Positions 28,172-44,713 of a stretch of DNA of 56,409 nucleotides are shown here, piece after piece. The position numbers and the translations under genes were made by a program. The stretch lies in NCBI RefSeq assembly GCF_016918785.1, contig NZ_JAFFPT010000036.1:1-56409 (forward strand), written 5' to 3'. The stretch is from Leptospira ainazelensis. Lineage in GTDB: Bacteria > Spirochaetota > Leptospiria > Leptospirales > Leptospiraceae. Under the pieces are notes generated by a model. The model was not told the origin of the DNA. It saw nothing but the letters and a program-made list of their open reading frames with translations, and made no database searches. Within the stretch, counting starts at the first letter, position 1; the number at the start of each line of letters is the position of its first letter.

Positions 28172-31006
28172 TTAAAATCTGAATTCGATTCCGAAATTCA
28201 AATAGGGAATCTTATTCTTATTCGCCTCCAACGCTTGTTGTCCGTTGATATACATATACTGTGTCTGCGGGTTTGCGCCGGGCGCATGCGGAAAAAGGGG
28301 AACAAAAGTGCCAGTTCCGGACGCGATTCTGTTTCCGGTTACGTTGACGAGCTCCAGATAAAGGGTCATTTTTCCCCAATCCGTATATATAAACCGATCA
28401 AACCGAATGTCGAGTTGTTTGTAATGAGGAAGTCTCGCCGAACGTTGCATATCCGAGTAGATCGGCTTATACATCGGAATCGAAAACGAACTCCCTTCTG
28501 TTCCGCTGGTTGGGACCGGAGGTAAATCCGGGAAGGCTTCCGCGATATTTTGACTTAAGGTTGTCCGGCTCGATCCGGACACGGGAGTATATGCGTAATT
28601 TGTTAAGTAGGTGGTTTTGATCCCGATCTGCCCCTTGTCAGCAAATTTCCAACCTAAGACCATCGCAAAAACGTGGGTCCTATCGAAGTCGTATAATTCT
28701 TCTTTTGAATTTTTAAGAAGAATATCGTAACTCCCGTCTCCGTAATAATTTGCGTAGTAGTGTTTTGTATCCTCCTGATGGAGCAATTCTTTGGAAGAAC
28801 TTTGAGCCGACCAGGCGGCATATTCCTGATCCGTCATGGACGGTAGATTACGATTTCTTTTTGTAATGGATTTTGTATAAGAAAGCCAACCGTAAAATCC
28901 GGATTCGGTGGAGGGTTCTTTTTTAATAAAAAGTTCTACTCCTCGAGAATATCCGGTCATGGAGTTGGAATAGTTTAGGCGATTTGCGCGTAACAAGGAC
29001 GGGTCCGAATTCGGATTCAAGGTCTCTCGAAAAAGATCCCGGTCCCTGGAAAACGGATCCATCGCATACGGATCTGCAACCGATAGATTGGAGAACGTAT
29101 TCTGATATCCTTCCACTTTTACGTTCCAGAGATTACCGAGCTTCTGATCCCAACCGATTTCCATATGATCCGATTCCTCCATCTTCAAATTTGGATTTCC
29201 GGTCCTCGCGGAATATCGGCTAACGTCGGCCGGCGCTTGAAAGTGTTTTCCGATTCCCGCAAAGATCCTGGACTTTGTGTAAGGAATTTCCTTACTGATA
29301 CCGAAACGAGGAGAGGTCTTCCATTCCTTAGCGCGATCGTAGTAGTCTCGACGAACTCCTAAGTTCAAGTTGAAGTTGTCGAACTTGAATCGATTCTCAA
29401 AAAAATAACCGAACTGTCTTGTTCCCACGGCATCCCCTTCCAGCACCGCATTCGTTTGTGGAGAAGAAAGAAGTTGTTTATGAAAGAATTCGTAAAAAGG
29501 ATCGGGATTGAATTGGCTAATTCGACCCTTATAACCCGCTTCGACCTCCCTGTATTGGCCTCCAAAAACTACCTTCCAGTGTTTTTTGAAAACCTCCAGT
29601 TCTGAAACGTTTTCCAATTGTTTCATATCGTTAAAGGATTCGTTCTGAACGGTGTGAACCCTTTCGAAAAGAGATAAAAGATTCGCCTTTTTAGAAACGT
29701 CCAGGATGAGAGTGTCGAGTCCGTTTTCCGTGGTTTCTTGAAAGTAATTTCTCGAAACGTTTAAGGTATTCGTAAATCCGCTCATTGGTTTCCATATGTG
29801 CGACATCCCGTCGGTCCTAAAAATACGGTCCAATCTCGCGGAGTCCGAAGGAGGTTGAAAAGCGGACTGCCCGGCTTCCTTTGGTGTGTATTGACTATAT
29901 TCCTTAAAAGGATATCTTTTGTCCTTGGCTCCAAAGGTCTGGATGGAAATCGAATGCTGGTCGTTGATATCCCAACCGATTCTTGCCTGATAATCCGTAT
30001 AATCTGCTAAAAACGTTTCCGTCGGAATCAAATGAGGCACTCGTCCGAAAACTACGTTCGGATAGTATTTTTTTCCGGAGACTGAAACGTTTAAGTCTTT
30101 TGTAATATTATGGTAAGCATATATATCCGTGAGAAGCGCGTTTAAGTGGGCTACTCTAAGATTGGAATCCCTTTTCTGAAATCCCTCGACATTTACGATT
30201 CCCCCGGTCGCAAATCCGTATCGCGCGGAATAGGCACCGGAATACAATTCCATGGAACGGATCGCCTGATTGCTGATCACGGAAGTCAAACCGTCCGCAT
30301 GAAACGGATAACTCATTGGAAGTCCGTTGAAATAAAATTGATTCGCCCTTGTTCCCGCTCCTCTCATTACGAGAAAACCGGGTTCGCCGTTCGGCTTATC
30401 AGGGCCGCCTGAAGTTCCATTTTGATTCAAGGTCTGAATCGCATTTTGAAAACTAGAGTTGGTATATGTCTGAAACAAAGGGGTAATCCCCGGCATTGAC
30501 TGAACCGCTTTTAGTGCGTCTCCAAATCCGCCCGGCATTTTCACCGCGTCTTCCTGACTCATCGTATAATTCGGAGGAGAGTCCGGTCTTTTTCCGACTA
30601 CGTTGATTCCGTTACCACCCGGTTTGGCTTTTTGGATAAATTCCAACGTTTTCTGATCGGAGTCTAAAGTAATCGACCTTTGTTCCATAACTCCGCTTTG
30701 AAACGTAATCATTACGTCGTACATCCCACGGTTTTCCAAGACTATGTCCAGCTCCGTTTGATTTAAAAATTCAAACACTTTAGAATATCCTTTTCCACGG
30801 ATCCAGGCTTCTTTGGGAGGATCCGATTTGGAAGCCGAGATTACTTTCAAGCGGAGAGAAGTTTTAGCAAACAAATCGCCCGTTGTAATCAGAGAAAGTA
30901 AGAGTGAGGAAAAAAGTAAAATTTGACTTCTTGAAAGATGCAACTTTAGATCACGATCTTGATTTAGAAATTTGTACATGGTCATTTGGACCAATGTTGG
31001 TTCCAT
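28172..31006 (-). CDS. TonB-dependent outer membrane receptor
   Basis: A receptor of up to 944 residues. A signal peptide (about 26-48) is followed by a carboxypeptidase-regulatory-like N-terminal domain (about 50-130). The plug is at about 140-270 with [20 protein letters not shown] and [13 protein letters not shown] large beta-barrel extends to the C-terminus, which ends LNFGIEFRF with a terminal Phe, the outer membrane insertion signal. It imports a ligand (metal chelate, vitamin or sugar) that sequence alone does not reveal. Three in-frame ATGs (31006, 30985, 30979) compete and none has a strong ribosome binding site. No TonB box could be defined. The linked lipoprotein and AraC regulator suggest a regulated uptake locus. 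Confidence 0.9.
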   Translation of the reverse strand: MEPTLVQMTMYKFLNQDRDLKLHLSRSQILLFSSLLLSLITTGDLFAKTSLRLKVISASKSDPPKEAWIRGKGYSKVFEFLNQTELDIVLENRGMYDVMITFQSGVMEQRSITLDSDQKTLEFIQKAKPGGNGINVVGKRPDSPPNYTMSQEDAVKMPGGFGDALKAVQSMPGITPLFQTYTNSSFQNAIQTLNQNGTSGGPDKPNGEPGFLVMRGAGTRANQFYFNGLPMSYPFHADGLTSVISNQAIRSMELYSGAYSARYGFATGGIVNVEGFQKRDSNLRVAHLNALLTDIYAYHNITKDLNVSVSGKKYYPNVVFGRVPHLIPTETFLADYTDYQARIGWDINDQHSISIQTFGAKDKRYPFKEYSQYTPKEAGQSAFQPPSDSARLDRIFRTDGMSHIWKPMSGFTNTLNVSRNYFQETTENGLDTLILDVSKKANLLSLFERVHTVQNESFNDMKQLENVSELEVFKKHWKVVFGGQYREVEAGYKGRISQFNPDPFYEFFHKQLLSSPQTNAVLEGDAVGTRQFGYFFENRFKFDNFNLNLGVRRDYYDRAKEWKTSPRFGISKEIPYTKSRIFAGIGKHFQAPADVSRYSARTGNPNLKMEESDHMEIGWDQKLGNLWNVKVEGYQNTFSNLSVADPYAMDPFSRDRDLFRETLNPNSDPSLLRANRLNYSNSMTGYSRGVELFIKKEPSTESGFYGWLSYTKSITKRNRNLPSMTDQEYAAWSAQSSSKELLHQEDTKHYYANYYGDGSYDILLKNSKEELYDFDRTHVFAMVLGWKFADKGQIGIKTTYLTNYAYTPVSGSSRTTLSQNIAEAFPDLPPVPTSGTEGSSFSIPMYKPIYSDMQRSARLPHYKQLDIRFDRFIYTDWGKMTLYLELVNVTGNRIASGTGTFVPLFPHAPGANPQTQYMYINGQQALEANKNKIPYLNFGIEFRF

Positions 31007-31355
31007 TTTTTTCTGAAGAGTTTCGATTTTTTCAGGTCAAATTACAACGTGAAACCGCGATGCCTAAGAATACCCAACACCATCGCGAGCGATCGAGGCG
31101 ATATACTGCAATGCACCACCGTATTTTAGAGATCTATAAATTAAGAAAGATGAAAGTGGTGCTTTGCAGATTCAGCCGAGAGCGCGGTCCGGCGTAAATG
31201 GAAAAGGAATATTTTTTTACGCACCGATTGCGCCGGACGCGACCAAAGGCTCCAAGAATTTCAATTCCCTTTTAGCTCGATTTAAAACCTTCGGTCGAGA
31301 GATCGTTCGATATCTTTGCGACATCTTAGCGCAGTAGATCGAAGTTGAAATTCAA
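31007..31355. other. Intergenic region with GC-rich inverted repeat
   Basis: No gene is seen. GTCCGGCG (31187-31194) and CGCCGGAC (31231-31238) are perfect 8-bp arms, with TAAA and TTTA extending the pairing inward. The GC-rich arms stand out in AT-rich surroundings. The upstream promoter of the TonB receptor must lie at the left end of this stretch. Confidence 0.5.
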
Positions 31356-33362
31356 TCACTTGTAAAAAATATGTACCGCACCGGAATTGGATACGCTATC
31401 GTCGTCGGTCGATGGGGTCGGAGGTGAATTTAAGGACTTGTTCAAAATTGTTCCGAGTCCGTCGTCGTCATTCATTGCCGCAACCGCCATCAAGTCTCCG
31501 TCGATACAAACCGAAAATCCAAAAACGTCCGAAGCCTCCGCGTTAGGCGCTTTTAGATAGGATTGCAAGGCCCATCCGGAAGATAATTTTCGAAACACAT
31601 AAACCGCACCGGAATTGCTTACGGAATCGTCATCGACAGCCGGACCGGGAAGAGCCGCAGGAGAATGTAAAACTCCGGTCGAGGAGCTGTCTTCCGCATA
31701 CGCTCCGACTAAAATCGTATCCCCCGAAATGGAAACACTTCTTCCGAAATTGTCATTGGCCTCGATGTTCGGTGATTTCAAATACGCTTCAAACGCCCAA
31801 ATGTTTCCGGTTCTTCGGAACACATACGCAGTACCCGCCGCAGCCGCAGAATCATCGTCTCCAAGCGTAGTCAGATTCGGACCTAAAGAATGCGAAATAG
31901 TAGTCTGAGAACTGTCTTCGTTGTAAGCTCCGACTACCGCGACATTTCCGTCTTCGGAAAGATCCAGACTCGATCCGAATGTATCACTTGCATCCGCATT
32001 CGGAGCCTTGAGATAGGATTCGAATGCCCAGTTGGGACCGGTTTTTCGAAATACGTAGACCGCACCCGAGCTAGCAAGGGAATCATCATCACCGGCCGAG
32101 GTGAGAGACGGCCCAAGAGAATTTTGAATTGTCGTACTTCCACTGTCCTCTCCGGCTGCGCCCACGAGCAAAGTGTCTCCTTTGACTTGAATCTTTGCTC
32201 CAAATGAATCGCCCATTTCCACATTGGGAGCTTTGATATACGCGTCCCAAGTCCAAGTTGTCCCGCTTCGTTCAAAGATATATACCGCCCCCGAAGTTGG
32301 CGCAGAGTCGTTGTCGGTCGCTCCCGAAAAACCCGGCGCAGGAGCCTGCGTAATCACTCCAAGACCTCCTCGCTCCTGAATCGCGCCAACGGCAATCCTA
32401 TCGGCCGAAATAGAAACGCTGTACCCGAATTGATCCCCCAGGTCGGCATTCGGAGCTTTTAGATAGGCTTCCAAGGTCCAAGTGGTTCCCGTTCTTCGAA
32501 ACACATAGGCCGCGCCAGTGCTGATTGAAGTATCATCGTCTCCGGTTGGAGTCAAACCTACAAACGGAGAATGAAGTATGGCGGAATTCCCGCTATCTTC
32601 CGTCTTAGCGCCGACAACGATCGTATCTCCCGAGATCCCAACACTGCATCCAAATTGATCATTTGCTTCGGCGTTTGGAGCTTTGAGATAGGCTTCCAAG
32701 GTCCAAGTGGTTCCCGAGCGACGGAACACATACACGGCTCCGGCGGCGCCTGCAGAATCGTCGTCCCCCGCCGAAGTCAAACCCGCAAACGGACTTTGTA
32801 CGATTCCGGTTTGCGCGCTGTCTTCCCCGCAAACCCCCATTACCAAGGTATCTCCCGAGAGATCGAGGTCGAATCCGCCGCTTGTATCGTTGATATCCGG
32901 GTTCGGGGATTTTAGAAAACTTTCCCATTCCGCATTGAGGGCATCGACTGAAATCTGGATCGAAACGGAAGAAGAGCCGAACGAATTCGAAGCCGTAATC
33001 GTATAAGAAGACGCAATCTGTTTGGAACTTGGCGTTCCCGTAATTTCGCCGGTCGTTGTATCCAAGGAAAGACCGGACGGTAAAGCAGGAGAAATCGAGA
33101 TGGAAGTATCAGAACCGGAGATCGTGGGTTGAATCGCAGAAATCGCGATGTTTTTAACAAATGAAAACGAACTCGTCGAGTAAGCCAGAGTCGGAGGCGT
33201 TCCTGAGGATCTCGAAAGATCCTGGATCGTCACAGACGTAGGATTCCCCAGCAATACCAAAAATGGGCCGGTATGGTGGTCCTGCAAACATCCAAGGAAG
33301 GCAAAATGGCAAAGAATGGAAAACCAAAGGATTCGATCACGAAAAAAAACTTTTTTTCTCAA
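31356..33362 (-). CDS. FG-GAP repeat lipoprotein with putative Ig domain
   Basis: A 668-residue predicted lipoprotein that starts at TTG 33362 behind GGGAGGA. The signal ends LGC, giving a lipidated Cys near residue 25. A putative Ig/cadherin-like domain follows (about 80-140; LPSGLSLDTTTGEITGTPSS). Then come seven FG-GAP-type repeats of about 70 residues, each with YLKAPNAEANDQFG, a GDTIVVGA strand, GDDDS and GAVYVFR. Seven such blades form an integrin-alpha-like beta-propeller, and the DDD motifs may bind calcium. It is a likely surface protein. The repeats are very similar to each other at DNA level, so copy number could vary by recombination. Confidence 0.85.
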   Translation of the reverse strand: MRKKVFFRDRILWFSILCHFAFLGCLQDHHTGPFLVLLGNPTSVTIQDLSRSSGTPPTLAYSTSSFSFVKNIAISAIQPTISGSDTSISISPALPSGLSLDTTTGEITGTPSSKQIASSYTITASNSFGSSSVSIQISVDALNAEWESFLKSPNPDINDTSGGFDLDLSGDTLVMGVCGEDSAQTGIVQSPFAGLTSAGDDDSAGAAGAVYVFRRSGTTWTLEAYLKAPNAEANDQFGCSVGISGDTIVVGAKTEDSGNSAILHSPFVGLTPTGDDDTSISTGAAYVFRRTGTTWTLEAYLKAPNADLGDQFGYSVSISADRIAVGAIQERGGLGVITQAPAPGFSGATDNDSAPTSGAVYIFERSGTTWTWDAYIKAPNVEMGDSFGAKIQVKGDTLLVGAAGEDSGSTTIQNSLGPSLTSAGDDDSLASSGAVYVFRKTGPNWAFESYLKAPNADASDTFGSSLDLSEDGNVAVVGAYNEDSSQTTISHSLGPNLTTLGDDDSAAAAGTAYVFRRTGNIWAFEAYLKSPNIEANDNFGRSVSISGDTILVGAYAEDSSSTGVLHSPAALPGPAVDDDSVSNSGAVYVFRKLSSGWALQSYLKAPNAEASDVFGFSVCIDGDLMAVAAMNDDDGLGTILNKSLNSPPTPSTDDDSVSNSGAVHIFYK

Positions 33363-33994
33363 CGGTTTTTCCTCCCTTCACTTCAAAAATTTCTAACAAC
33401 CGATTCTTTAGGAATCATCGTAAGTGAAATTCGATCGAACAACAACCCTGATTATAAATAGGGAAATCTTCGATTATAAGCAACCAGGAACCCCGCGAAC
33501 GAATATTCAGTTCATTATAAAATTAGAATATTCCAAATTTTTACTTTATTGTTTCGATGATTTCTTGTGCGGCCCCTTTCCTTTGATTGAAGGTAAACAC
33601 CCGACGAAGCCTTTCTTTTTTTGTGCTCTTCTTCGTTGTGGACCGGACCCTCTGAAGGGATACCTTTTCGAAAGACTCTTCAACGGGAGCCGCATAACCC
33701 AACCTTACTCAAGTATATTGAATCTTGAAAAGGATATGTCGTAACAAGGAAGGGCGGCCCCGTAAAACGAAACCCCCGCACTGCGCCAAAATCGGTCCGA
33801 TCCCTCTCCTTTAGTTTTTATTGGATAGTGGAGAGGAAGAAGGACGGAACACTCCGAACGACTTGGCTCTAACCGAAAGTCAATATCTTGCAGGTAAAAA
33901 AGTCCCAAATGTAGGAACTCCTATCAGGATTCACATTGGGATCGTGCTGATTCTCAATCGTTTTTCCGACTTTTTGGATAACGTCGGGCCGCGG
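33363..33994. other. Intergenic region with dispersed repeat B, copy 1
   Basis: No confident gene. 33721-33784 is related, as reverse complement, to 44732-44793 (shared TTTCGTTTTACGG, TTGTTACGACA and AAGATT in the same order). At 33908-33928 is an isolated copy of the AAATGTAGGAACTCCTATCA element. A plus-strand frame at 33424-33744 runs into the repeat and is not accepted. Confidence 0.6.
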
Positions 33995-34032
33995 ACAAAA
34001 AAAATCCATGCCCTCCTTTCAGAGAGGCATGG
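33995..34032 (-). terminator. Terminator of the alternative complex III operon
   Basis: On the minus strand CCATGCC pairs with GGCATGG (34026-34032 with 34006-34012), extended by three pairs past a bulge. It is followed by a run of eight T (complement of 33997-34004). It lies 30 bp after the last gene of the operon. Confidence 0.85.
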
Positions 34033-34061
34033 AACTTTCCAATGGTTGTAACGGTTGCTGT

Positions 34062-34541
34062 TTACTTCTTCAGTTCGGGGGCAAGTTCCGCCAACGGAAC
34101 CTTATCCTTTGGAAGAGAAGCATAATCCGGGAATTCGTATCCATTCGGATAGTGCTCGTGGTCTTCCGGATTGTAAAAGTGAATATAGTCTTTGCGATAT
34201 CCCCAAGAGAAAACCGACTTTTCAGGATCCTGTCCTACGACTAAACAACGAGGATTGATCCAACCCTCTGCTTTTTCGGTCTTTACTCGGACGAAAGGTC
34301 TCGGGTTCGGACCGTGATTTCTATAGTCATACACTCTGACCACGGTTCCGGGCGCTACTCTCTCTTTCACTGCCGAGGTTGCGTCAGCTTCCGCAAAGAT
34401 AGGAACCGTAGGAGACAAGGACGGATTCACCAGAGAAGGGTCACAATTCTTATGATTTGTGACCTGCGCCAGTTTGGAACAGGCTCCCAGAAGAAGAGCC
34501 GTTCCGGTTAAGAGAACAACAAGTGTTAAATTTCTTTTCAT
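34062..34541 (-). CDS. Lipoprotein at the end of the alternative complex III operon
   Basis: A 159-residue lipoprotein with lipobox LLGAC (Cys21). Residues about 50-105 look like a small SH3-type beta barrel (VPIFAEADATSAVKERVAPG, VVRVYDYRN, GWINPRCLV). The C-terminal third, rich in Tyr, His and Pro (YRKDYIHFYNPEDHEHYPNG), is not recognised. It starts 12 bp after the actF stop codon and the operon terminator follows, so it is part of the complex III transcription unit. It may be an accessory or assembly subunit facing the periplasm, but this is inference. Confidence 0.75.
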   Translation of the reverse strand: MKRNLTLVVLLTGTALLLGACSKLAQVTNHKNCDPSLVNPSLSPTVPIFAEADATSAVKERVAPGTVVRVYDYRNHGPNPRPFVRVKTEKAEGWINPRCLVVGQDPEKSVFSWGYRKDYIHFYNPEDHEHYPNGYEFPDYASLPKDKVPLAELAPELKK

Positions 34542-34553
34542 TCTTCTTCCTCT

Positions 34554-35777
34554 TTATTGATGATGGTGCAGAGCTTGATCCAATCTTGGATCCCCAACCG
34601 GGATCAATGGAGCAGACTCGTAACGTTTGAGAACTACAAAGGCGAAAAGACCGATAAAACCGATCACGGCGCCAAAAGTAAGAATCAATCCGGAAAGACT
34701 GAAGTGTTCGAAATTTGCCGGGAAAACCAGCCAATAGATTTCGATCACTTGTGTAAAAACGATCCAGAGTGCGATCTTAACGAGAGAATTGATATCTCTT
34801 TTGTTCGGACGATTCAGCAATAGCAAAAATGGAATTACGAACTTGATAAAAGGAAGAGCGTAAGTAATCACTTCCCATCCGCCGGTCAATCTCTGCTCAT
34901 AGAAGAATGTTTCTTCCGGAATATTCGCATACCAGATCAACATAAACTGAGAGAATCCTACATATGCCCAGAAAGTACAGAACCCGAGCATGAACTTCCC
35001 TATATCGTGAATGTGATTTTCGTTTACGAGGTTTCCTATATATCCTTTCTTTTTCAGAAAGTAGATCATGATCACGAGACTGGAAAGTCCGGTCTGATAC
35101 GCGCCCGCAAAACAATACACGCCGAACATAGTCGAGAACCAGTGCGGAGTTAAGGACATGATCAAATCGAAAGACGCAAGAGAAAAAGAAAGAGCGAAGA
35201 ATACGATAAATCCTCCCGACAATCTTGCGTTGAACTGAGTATGCGCTACGTCTTTGTCTTGATCTTGTTTTGTGGATCTTTTATAAAAAAGCCATCCAAA
35301 CACGGACCAGACCGTTCCGAAAAGGATCATTCGAACTACGAAAAAAGGAACATTCAAAAGGGGTTTTTTGTGTTGCAGAAGATGATCGTGTGCGACCACG
35401 TCTTCGTGACTCCATTCGTAGAGATCGTGAATACCGAAAGTTACGATCAGCAAAAAAACCGCGACAACCGGTAAGAATAAACCGTATCCTTCCGCAAGTC
35501 TTCTTACCGTGACCGACCAATGAGAACCGGTGATATGACTGATCGCAGTGAAGAATACTCCTGCAAGGGCGATCCCGGTGATAAAAAAGGTTCCGATCAA
35601 AAACGCAGACCATGCCGGATTGGAATGTCCACCCTCGTGTCTTGGAGGTGTGTGTGATAGGGTAAAATACCCGATGAGTAAACTCAAAACTCCGATCCCG
35701 ATCATCCCGAAAAGGGCGCTTCGAGTTTTGGAGTCGAGTTTAAAGTTAATCAGATTTTGTTCGACTTTGACTTCCAT
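34554..35777 (-). CDS. actF: Alternative complex III membrane subunit ActF
   Basis: A 407-residue integral membrane protein with about ten TM segments. It is the quinol:cytochrome c/electron-acceptor oxidoreductase subunit F type. The first TM follows LDSKTRSALFGMIGIGVL. HTPPRHEGGHSNPAWSAFLIG and SHWSVTVRRLAEGYGLFLPV are typical of the ActF group, which is distantly related to NrfD/ActC. It anchors the complex and contributes to the quinone and proton pathways. It lies 5 bp after actE. Identification rests on gene order A-B-C-D-E-F plus these motifs. Confidence 0.85.
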   Translation of the reverse strand: MEVKVEQNLINFKLDSKTRSALFGMIGIGVLSLLIGYFTLSHTPPRHEGGHSNPAWSAFLIGTFFITGIALAGVFFTAISHITGSHWSVTVRRLAEGYGLFLPVVAVFLLIVTFGIHDLYEWSHEDVVAHDHLLQHKKPLLNVPFFVVRMILFGTVWSVFGWLFYKRSTKQDQDKDVAHTQFNARLSGGFIVFFALSFSLASFDLIMSLTPHWFSTMFGVYCFAGAYQTGLSSLVIMIYFLKKKGYIGNLVNENHIHDIGKFMLGFCTFWAYVGFSQFMLIWYANIPEETFFYEQRLTGGWEVITYALPFIKFVIPFLLLLNRPNKRDINSLVKIALWIVFTQVIEIYWLVFPANFEHFSLSGLILTFGAVIGFIGLFAFVVLKRYESAPLIPVGDPRLDQALHHHQ

Positions 35778-35782
35778 GATTC

Positions 35783-36364
<582 letters not shown>

Positions 36365-36378
36365 TCTTGTCGCTGCTC

Positions 36379-41388
<5,010 letters not shown>

Positions 41389-41406
41389 GCTTAGTATTAC
41401 TCCCGG

Positions 41407-41913
<507 letters not shown>

Positions 41914-42209
41914 TCGTATGAAGTCCCTATGAATCCAATATTGGTATTGGTAACAGGATTTTTGTCTCTGTGAAAAATTGCAAGTAAACGAAGATCCAGG
42001 GCCTTTTCTTTGCGTTTATTTTGAAGGCTATTTGAGAATTAAAATCAATTACAAAAGTTTCATCTGTTTTAGAAAAAGTTCCGAAACTTCAAAAAAAAAT
42101 CTTTGAGCCGCAAGGGGAATTCGGAGAAAAATCTTCTTTTTTTGATAAAACCTGGATTCAAAAAATGGAAAGTATTGAGAGCTTGACCGTCTAAGGAGTT
42201 CCCTTCTCA

Positions 42210-43067
42210 ATGTTTCACTCTCAGATCCGCGATTCCTTTCGAAATTTCTGGAAAATTCTTCTCTTTTTTGCGGCGCTACTCGGCGCGGAATCGCTCAAGG
42301 CACAGGATTTAAAACTAAAGCTCGCGAGTTTTAATGCGATGTTTCTCTACGATGAGGTAGGGGATGAGAAAAAATTTCCAAAAGGAAGAATTCCAAGAAA
42401 AGAATCCGACTTTGAAAAGATCAAAACTCATCTTTCCAAGATCGATCCCGATATCTTAGCGCTACAAGAGGTGGAGAATGAGACCGCAGTTCGCAAGATT
42501 CTTCCCGATTCTTATTCCTGCGCCGTTACAAAAACTCCCGGATATCAGCAAGAAGTCGGAATCTGTTGGAAAAAGAAATTCAGATCTCTCGAAATTCTTC
42601 TTCATCCTAAAGTATCCGTCGAACCCGGCACGAGGAGCGGAATCGAACTAAAAGTCTCTATCGGCGAGAAAATTTATTCTTTTTTAAACGTTCATCTCAA
42701 AGCGGGACACTCGCGAAGAGATAGGGATCTCAGATACGAACAACTCAAAACGTTAAACGAAATTCTCAAAGATAAAAAGAACTACTTTTTGCTGGGGGAT
42801 ATGAACGTTCCTTTGGGGAAGGACAAAAAATCTTGGAAATTTCTTTCAGAGGATTTGGATCTGGAAAATCCGGGACGTTATACGAAACAGATCTGCTGGG
42901 GACACAAGTCTCTGATCGATTTCATTTTGACCGATCTTCCCGTCGAAGACGCCAGCTTCAGACAAATTCCATTTTCGGAAGACGACGGAGACTTCGACGG
43001 AATTCCGGAGCACGAGAACGGGCTTTCCGACCACTGCCCCGTAGTTCTGGAAATCGCGCTTGAATGA
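42210..43067 (+). CDS. Exported endonuclease/exonuclease/phosphatase family protein
   Basis: A 285-residue protein with a signal peptide (about 14-31, ending LKAQ). The EEP fold motifs are complete: LASFNAMFL; LALQEVENE with the metal-binding Glu; LNVHLKAGH; LLGDMNVPLG; and LSDHCPVVLEI at the end. Acidic DDGDFDG before the last motif is unusual and could bind calcium. Family members cleave DNA/RNA or phosphodiesters (sphingomyelinase, inositol phosphatase). The short length and lack of a sphingomyelinase hairpin speak against sphingomyelinase. It is probably a periplasmic or secreted DNase-like enzyme. Confidence 0.85.
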   Translation: MFHSQIRDSFRNFWKILLFFAALLGAESLKAQDLKLKLASFNAMFLYDEVGDEKKFPKGRIPRKESDFEKIKTHLSKIDPDILALQEVENETAVRKILPDSYSCAVTKTPGYQQEVGICWKKKFRSLEILLHPKVSVEPGTRSGIELKVSIGEKIYSFLNVHLKAGHSRRDRDLRYEQLKTLNEILKDKKNYFLLGDMNVPLGKDKKSWKFLSEDLDLENPGRYTKQICWGHKSLIDFILTDLPVEDASFRQIPFSEDDGDFDGIPEHENGLSDHCPVVLEIALE

Positions 43068-43719
43068 GATTTTTTTTTCGGATTTCAAGTTCGATTTTTC
43101 GGATTTCTTCGTTGTGACAAAGGAATTCTTTCATAAGAAGAAGGGGTTATTACGGGCGGAAAGTCCGCTTTTCCGGTAAAATCGGGTTTTGTTTTTTGCA
43201 AAAAGAATTTCTCGGAATGTAGGAACTCCCATAAGAATTCATCACAATCAATCTTTTAAAAAGTGAATAAACCGGTTTAAGCGACTTAATAAGTAGGAAC
43301 TCCATCGTTTTTATTTCGAGCAGAAGAGCGTTTTTATACGGGGATTTTTGGGGTTAGAATTCGCTCTTAAAAGTAAAAATGATTCCTTTTGTGAGAGTTC
43401 CCACATTGGAGACTTTCGACTCGACAAAAGAAAAATTTTCCGATTGAGCAAGAGTGCCCGGAGCCTTTTCGCTTTTCACCGCTCGCCACCCAAAAAAAGA
43501 AATCCATTCGGACGGGAAAACAGATTTCGAAGCGAATTCTATGTCGAAAGAAAGGAAAAAGTAAAATTCTTCACATCCGATTTTCGTTCGGAAAACTGTT
43601 TCATCCTACTCTTGCCTAACGAAGAACTACGAATCATAATTCAAGACCGCTATTATAAGATAGATTCCCTATTCTTTAAATAAATGGCATAAAAATCGTT
43701 TCAATCTGTTTGAGAAAGT
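43068..43719. other. Intergenic region with scattered GTAGGAACTC elements
   Basis: It holds three single copies of the dispersed element: AATGTAGGAACTCCCAT (about 43217), AAGTAGGAACTCCAT (about 43290) and, reversed, GTGAGAGTTCCCACATT (about 43392). A frame at 43348-43683 spans part of it but lacks coding character. I see no other feature. Confidence 0.6.
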
Positions 43720-44406
43720 ATGAAAACAATACTCAAGAAACTACTCACCCTTCTATTCGTTTTCCTGAATGTGTTTTGTTCGGGAGAAAGTAATTCCAAA
43801 GATTCCGATTTGATCGCGTTGCTACTTTTGAATCAGAGTCAAAGAACTCAGTCATCCGAATCCAATACGTTCAAGTATCTTTTTGTTACTGCGGACGCGC
43901 ATAACGGAAACTTCGGAGGAATCAGCGGAGCCGATACGTTTTGCAGAACACAGACTCCGACCGGATTGGGAACTACCGGAAGTTTTAAGGCGCTTATAAA
44001 TGCCCAAAACGGCGGGGCTGGGAATACGAGGATTGCGTCTTTGAATGCGGACGCAAACTTTAACGGCCGAGGAGACGGGCAAGTGGAATGGGTCCTAAAA
44101 GCGGATACGGAATACAGAAGGACCGACGGAACAACGATCGTATTCAGAACCAATAGCAGACGTCTCTTCGACTTCAACCCCGCAAACTCGTTGTTAAACG
44201 CATTTACTACGGCCGCTGGAGGAGCCCGAATATGGACCGCCTTAAACGCGGACTGGAGCCCCACCAATTCCTGTGCCGATTGGACTTCCGCCGATGCCGG
44301 CGATCAAGGTGAAGTCGGTATACCGACTGAAAGGGATATTCAATCGATCCATATCGGAACTATCAATTGTAATACGACTGCGAGAGTACTTTGTATAGAA
44401 CAGTAA
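43720..44406 (+). CDS. DUF1554 lipoprotein
   Basis: A 228-residue lipoprotein with lipobox NVFC (Cys20). The DUF1554 domain spans about 50-228: FKYLFVTADAHNGNFGGISG, ADTFCRTQ, FKALI, and a C-terminal CADWTSADAGDQGEVG with RVLCIEQ. The fold is C-type-lectin-like by family description. The domain is greatly expanded in Leptospira and is thought to be surface exposed. It is a single-gene unit closed by a terminator. Confidence 0.9.
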   Translation: MKTILKKLLTLLFVFLNVFCSGESNSKDSDLIALLLLNQSQRTQSSESNTFKYLFVTADAHNGNFGGISGADTFCRTQTPTGLGTTGSFKALINAQNGGAGNTRIASLNADANFNGRGDGQVEWVLKADTEYRRTDGTTIVFRTNSRRLFDFNPANSLLNAFTTAAGGARIWTALNADWSPTNSCADWTSADAGDQGEVGIPTERDIQSIHIGTINCNTTARVLCIEQ

Positions 44407-44411
44407 AATCG

Positions 44412-44454
44412 AAAAAGGGATTTGTCTTAGGCTTTCGAACAAATCCTTTTTTAA
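44412..44454 (+). terminator. Terminator of the DUF1554 gene
   Basis: AAAAAGGGATTTGT (44412-44425) pairs with ACAAATCCTTTTTT (44439-44452), the right arm giving the T-run. The left arm and loop (GGGATTTGTCTTAGGCTTT) recur in the terminator at 45229-45274. Confidence 0.83.
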
Positions 44455-44617
44455 AAGATAACAAAAATAGATCCGGATGTGTAAATGAGAACTTCGACGA
44501 TTGCACAGTTGTTTTAGAAAAGACCTATTTTTACGTTAGTCGCCTCCTCCGCGTAGCATAACCTTACCCACAAGTTAAAAAGCTATTTAGAATAAAGAAG
44601 GATCCCAGTAAGATTTC

Positions 44618-44635
44618 TTGTAGGAGTTCCTACAA
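44618..44635. repeat. Single palindromic GTAGGA element
   Basis: TTGTAGGAGTTCCTACAA is an 8-bp inverted repeat around GT. It is the most symmetric form in this window of the motif that builds the tandem arrays at 1-204, 933-1093 and 3390-3735. Confidence 0.75.
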
Positions 44636-44713
44636 AAGCTCTGAAAGAGAATATTCCTTGCAAAATTATGATTTTGTGATATAGAAAAATCTCCCGGAAT
44701 TTTTCCGCCCCCC

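Noticed and set aside
33424..33744. Possible 106-codon gene
   Set aside because: No ribosome binding site or recognised family, and the frame runs into dispersed repeat B.
33738..33749. GTCGTAACAAGG, identical to a stretch near the 3' end of 16S rRNA
   Set aside because: Only 12 bases match and the flanks are unlike rRNA; it is part of dispersed repeat B.
43348..43683. Possible 111-codon gene
   Set aside because: Crosses a GTAGGAACTC element and lacks coding composition and a ribosome binding site.
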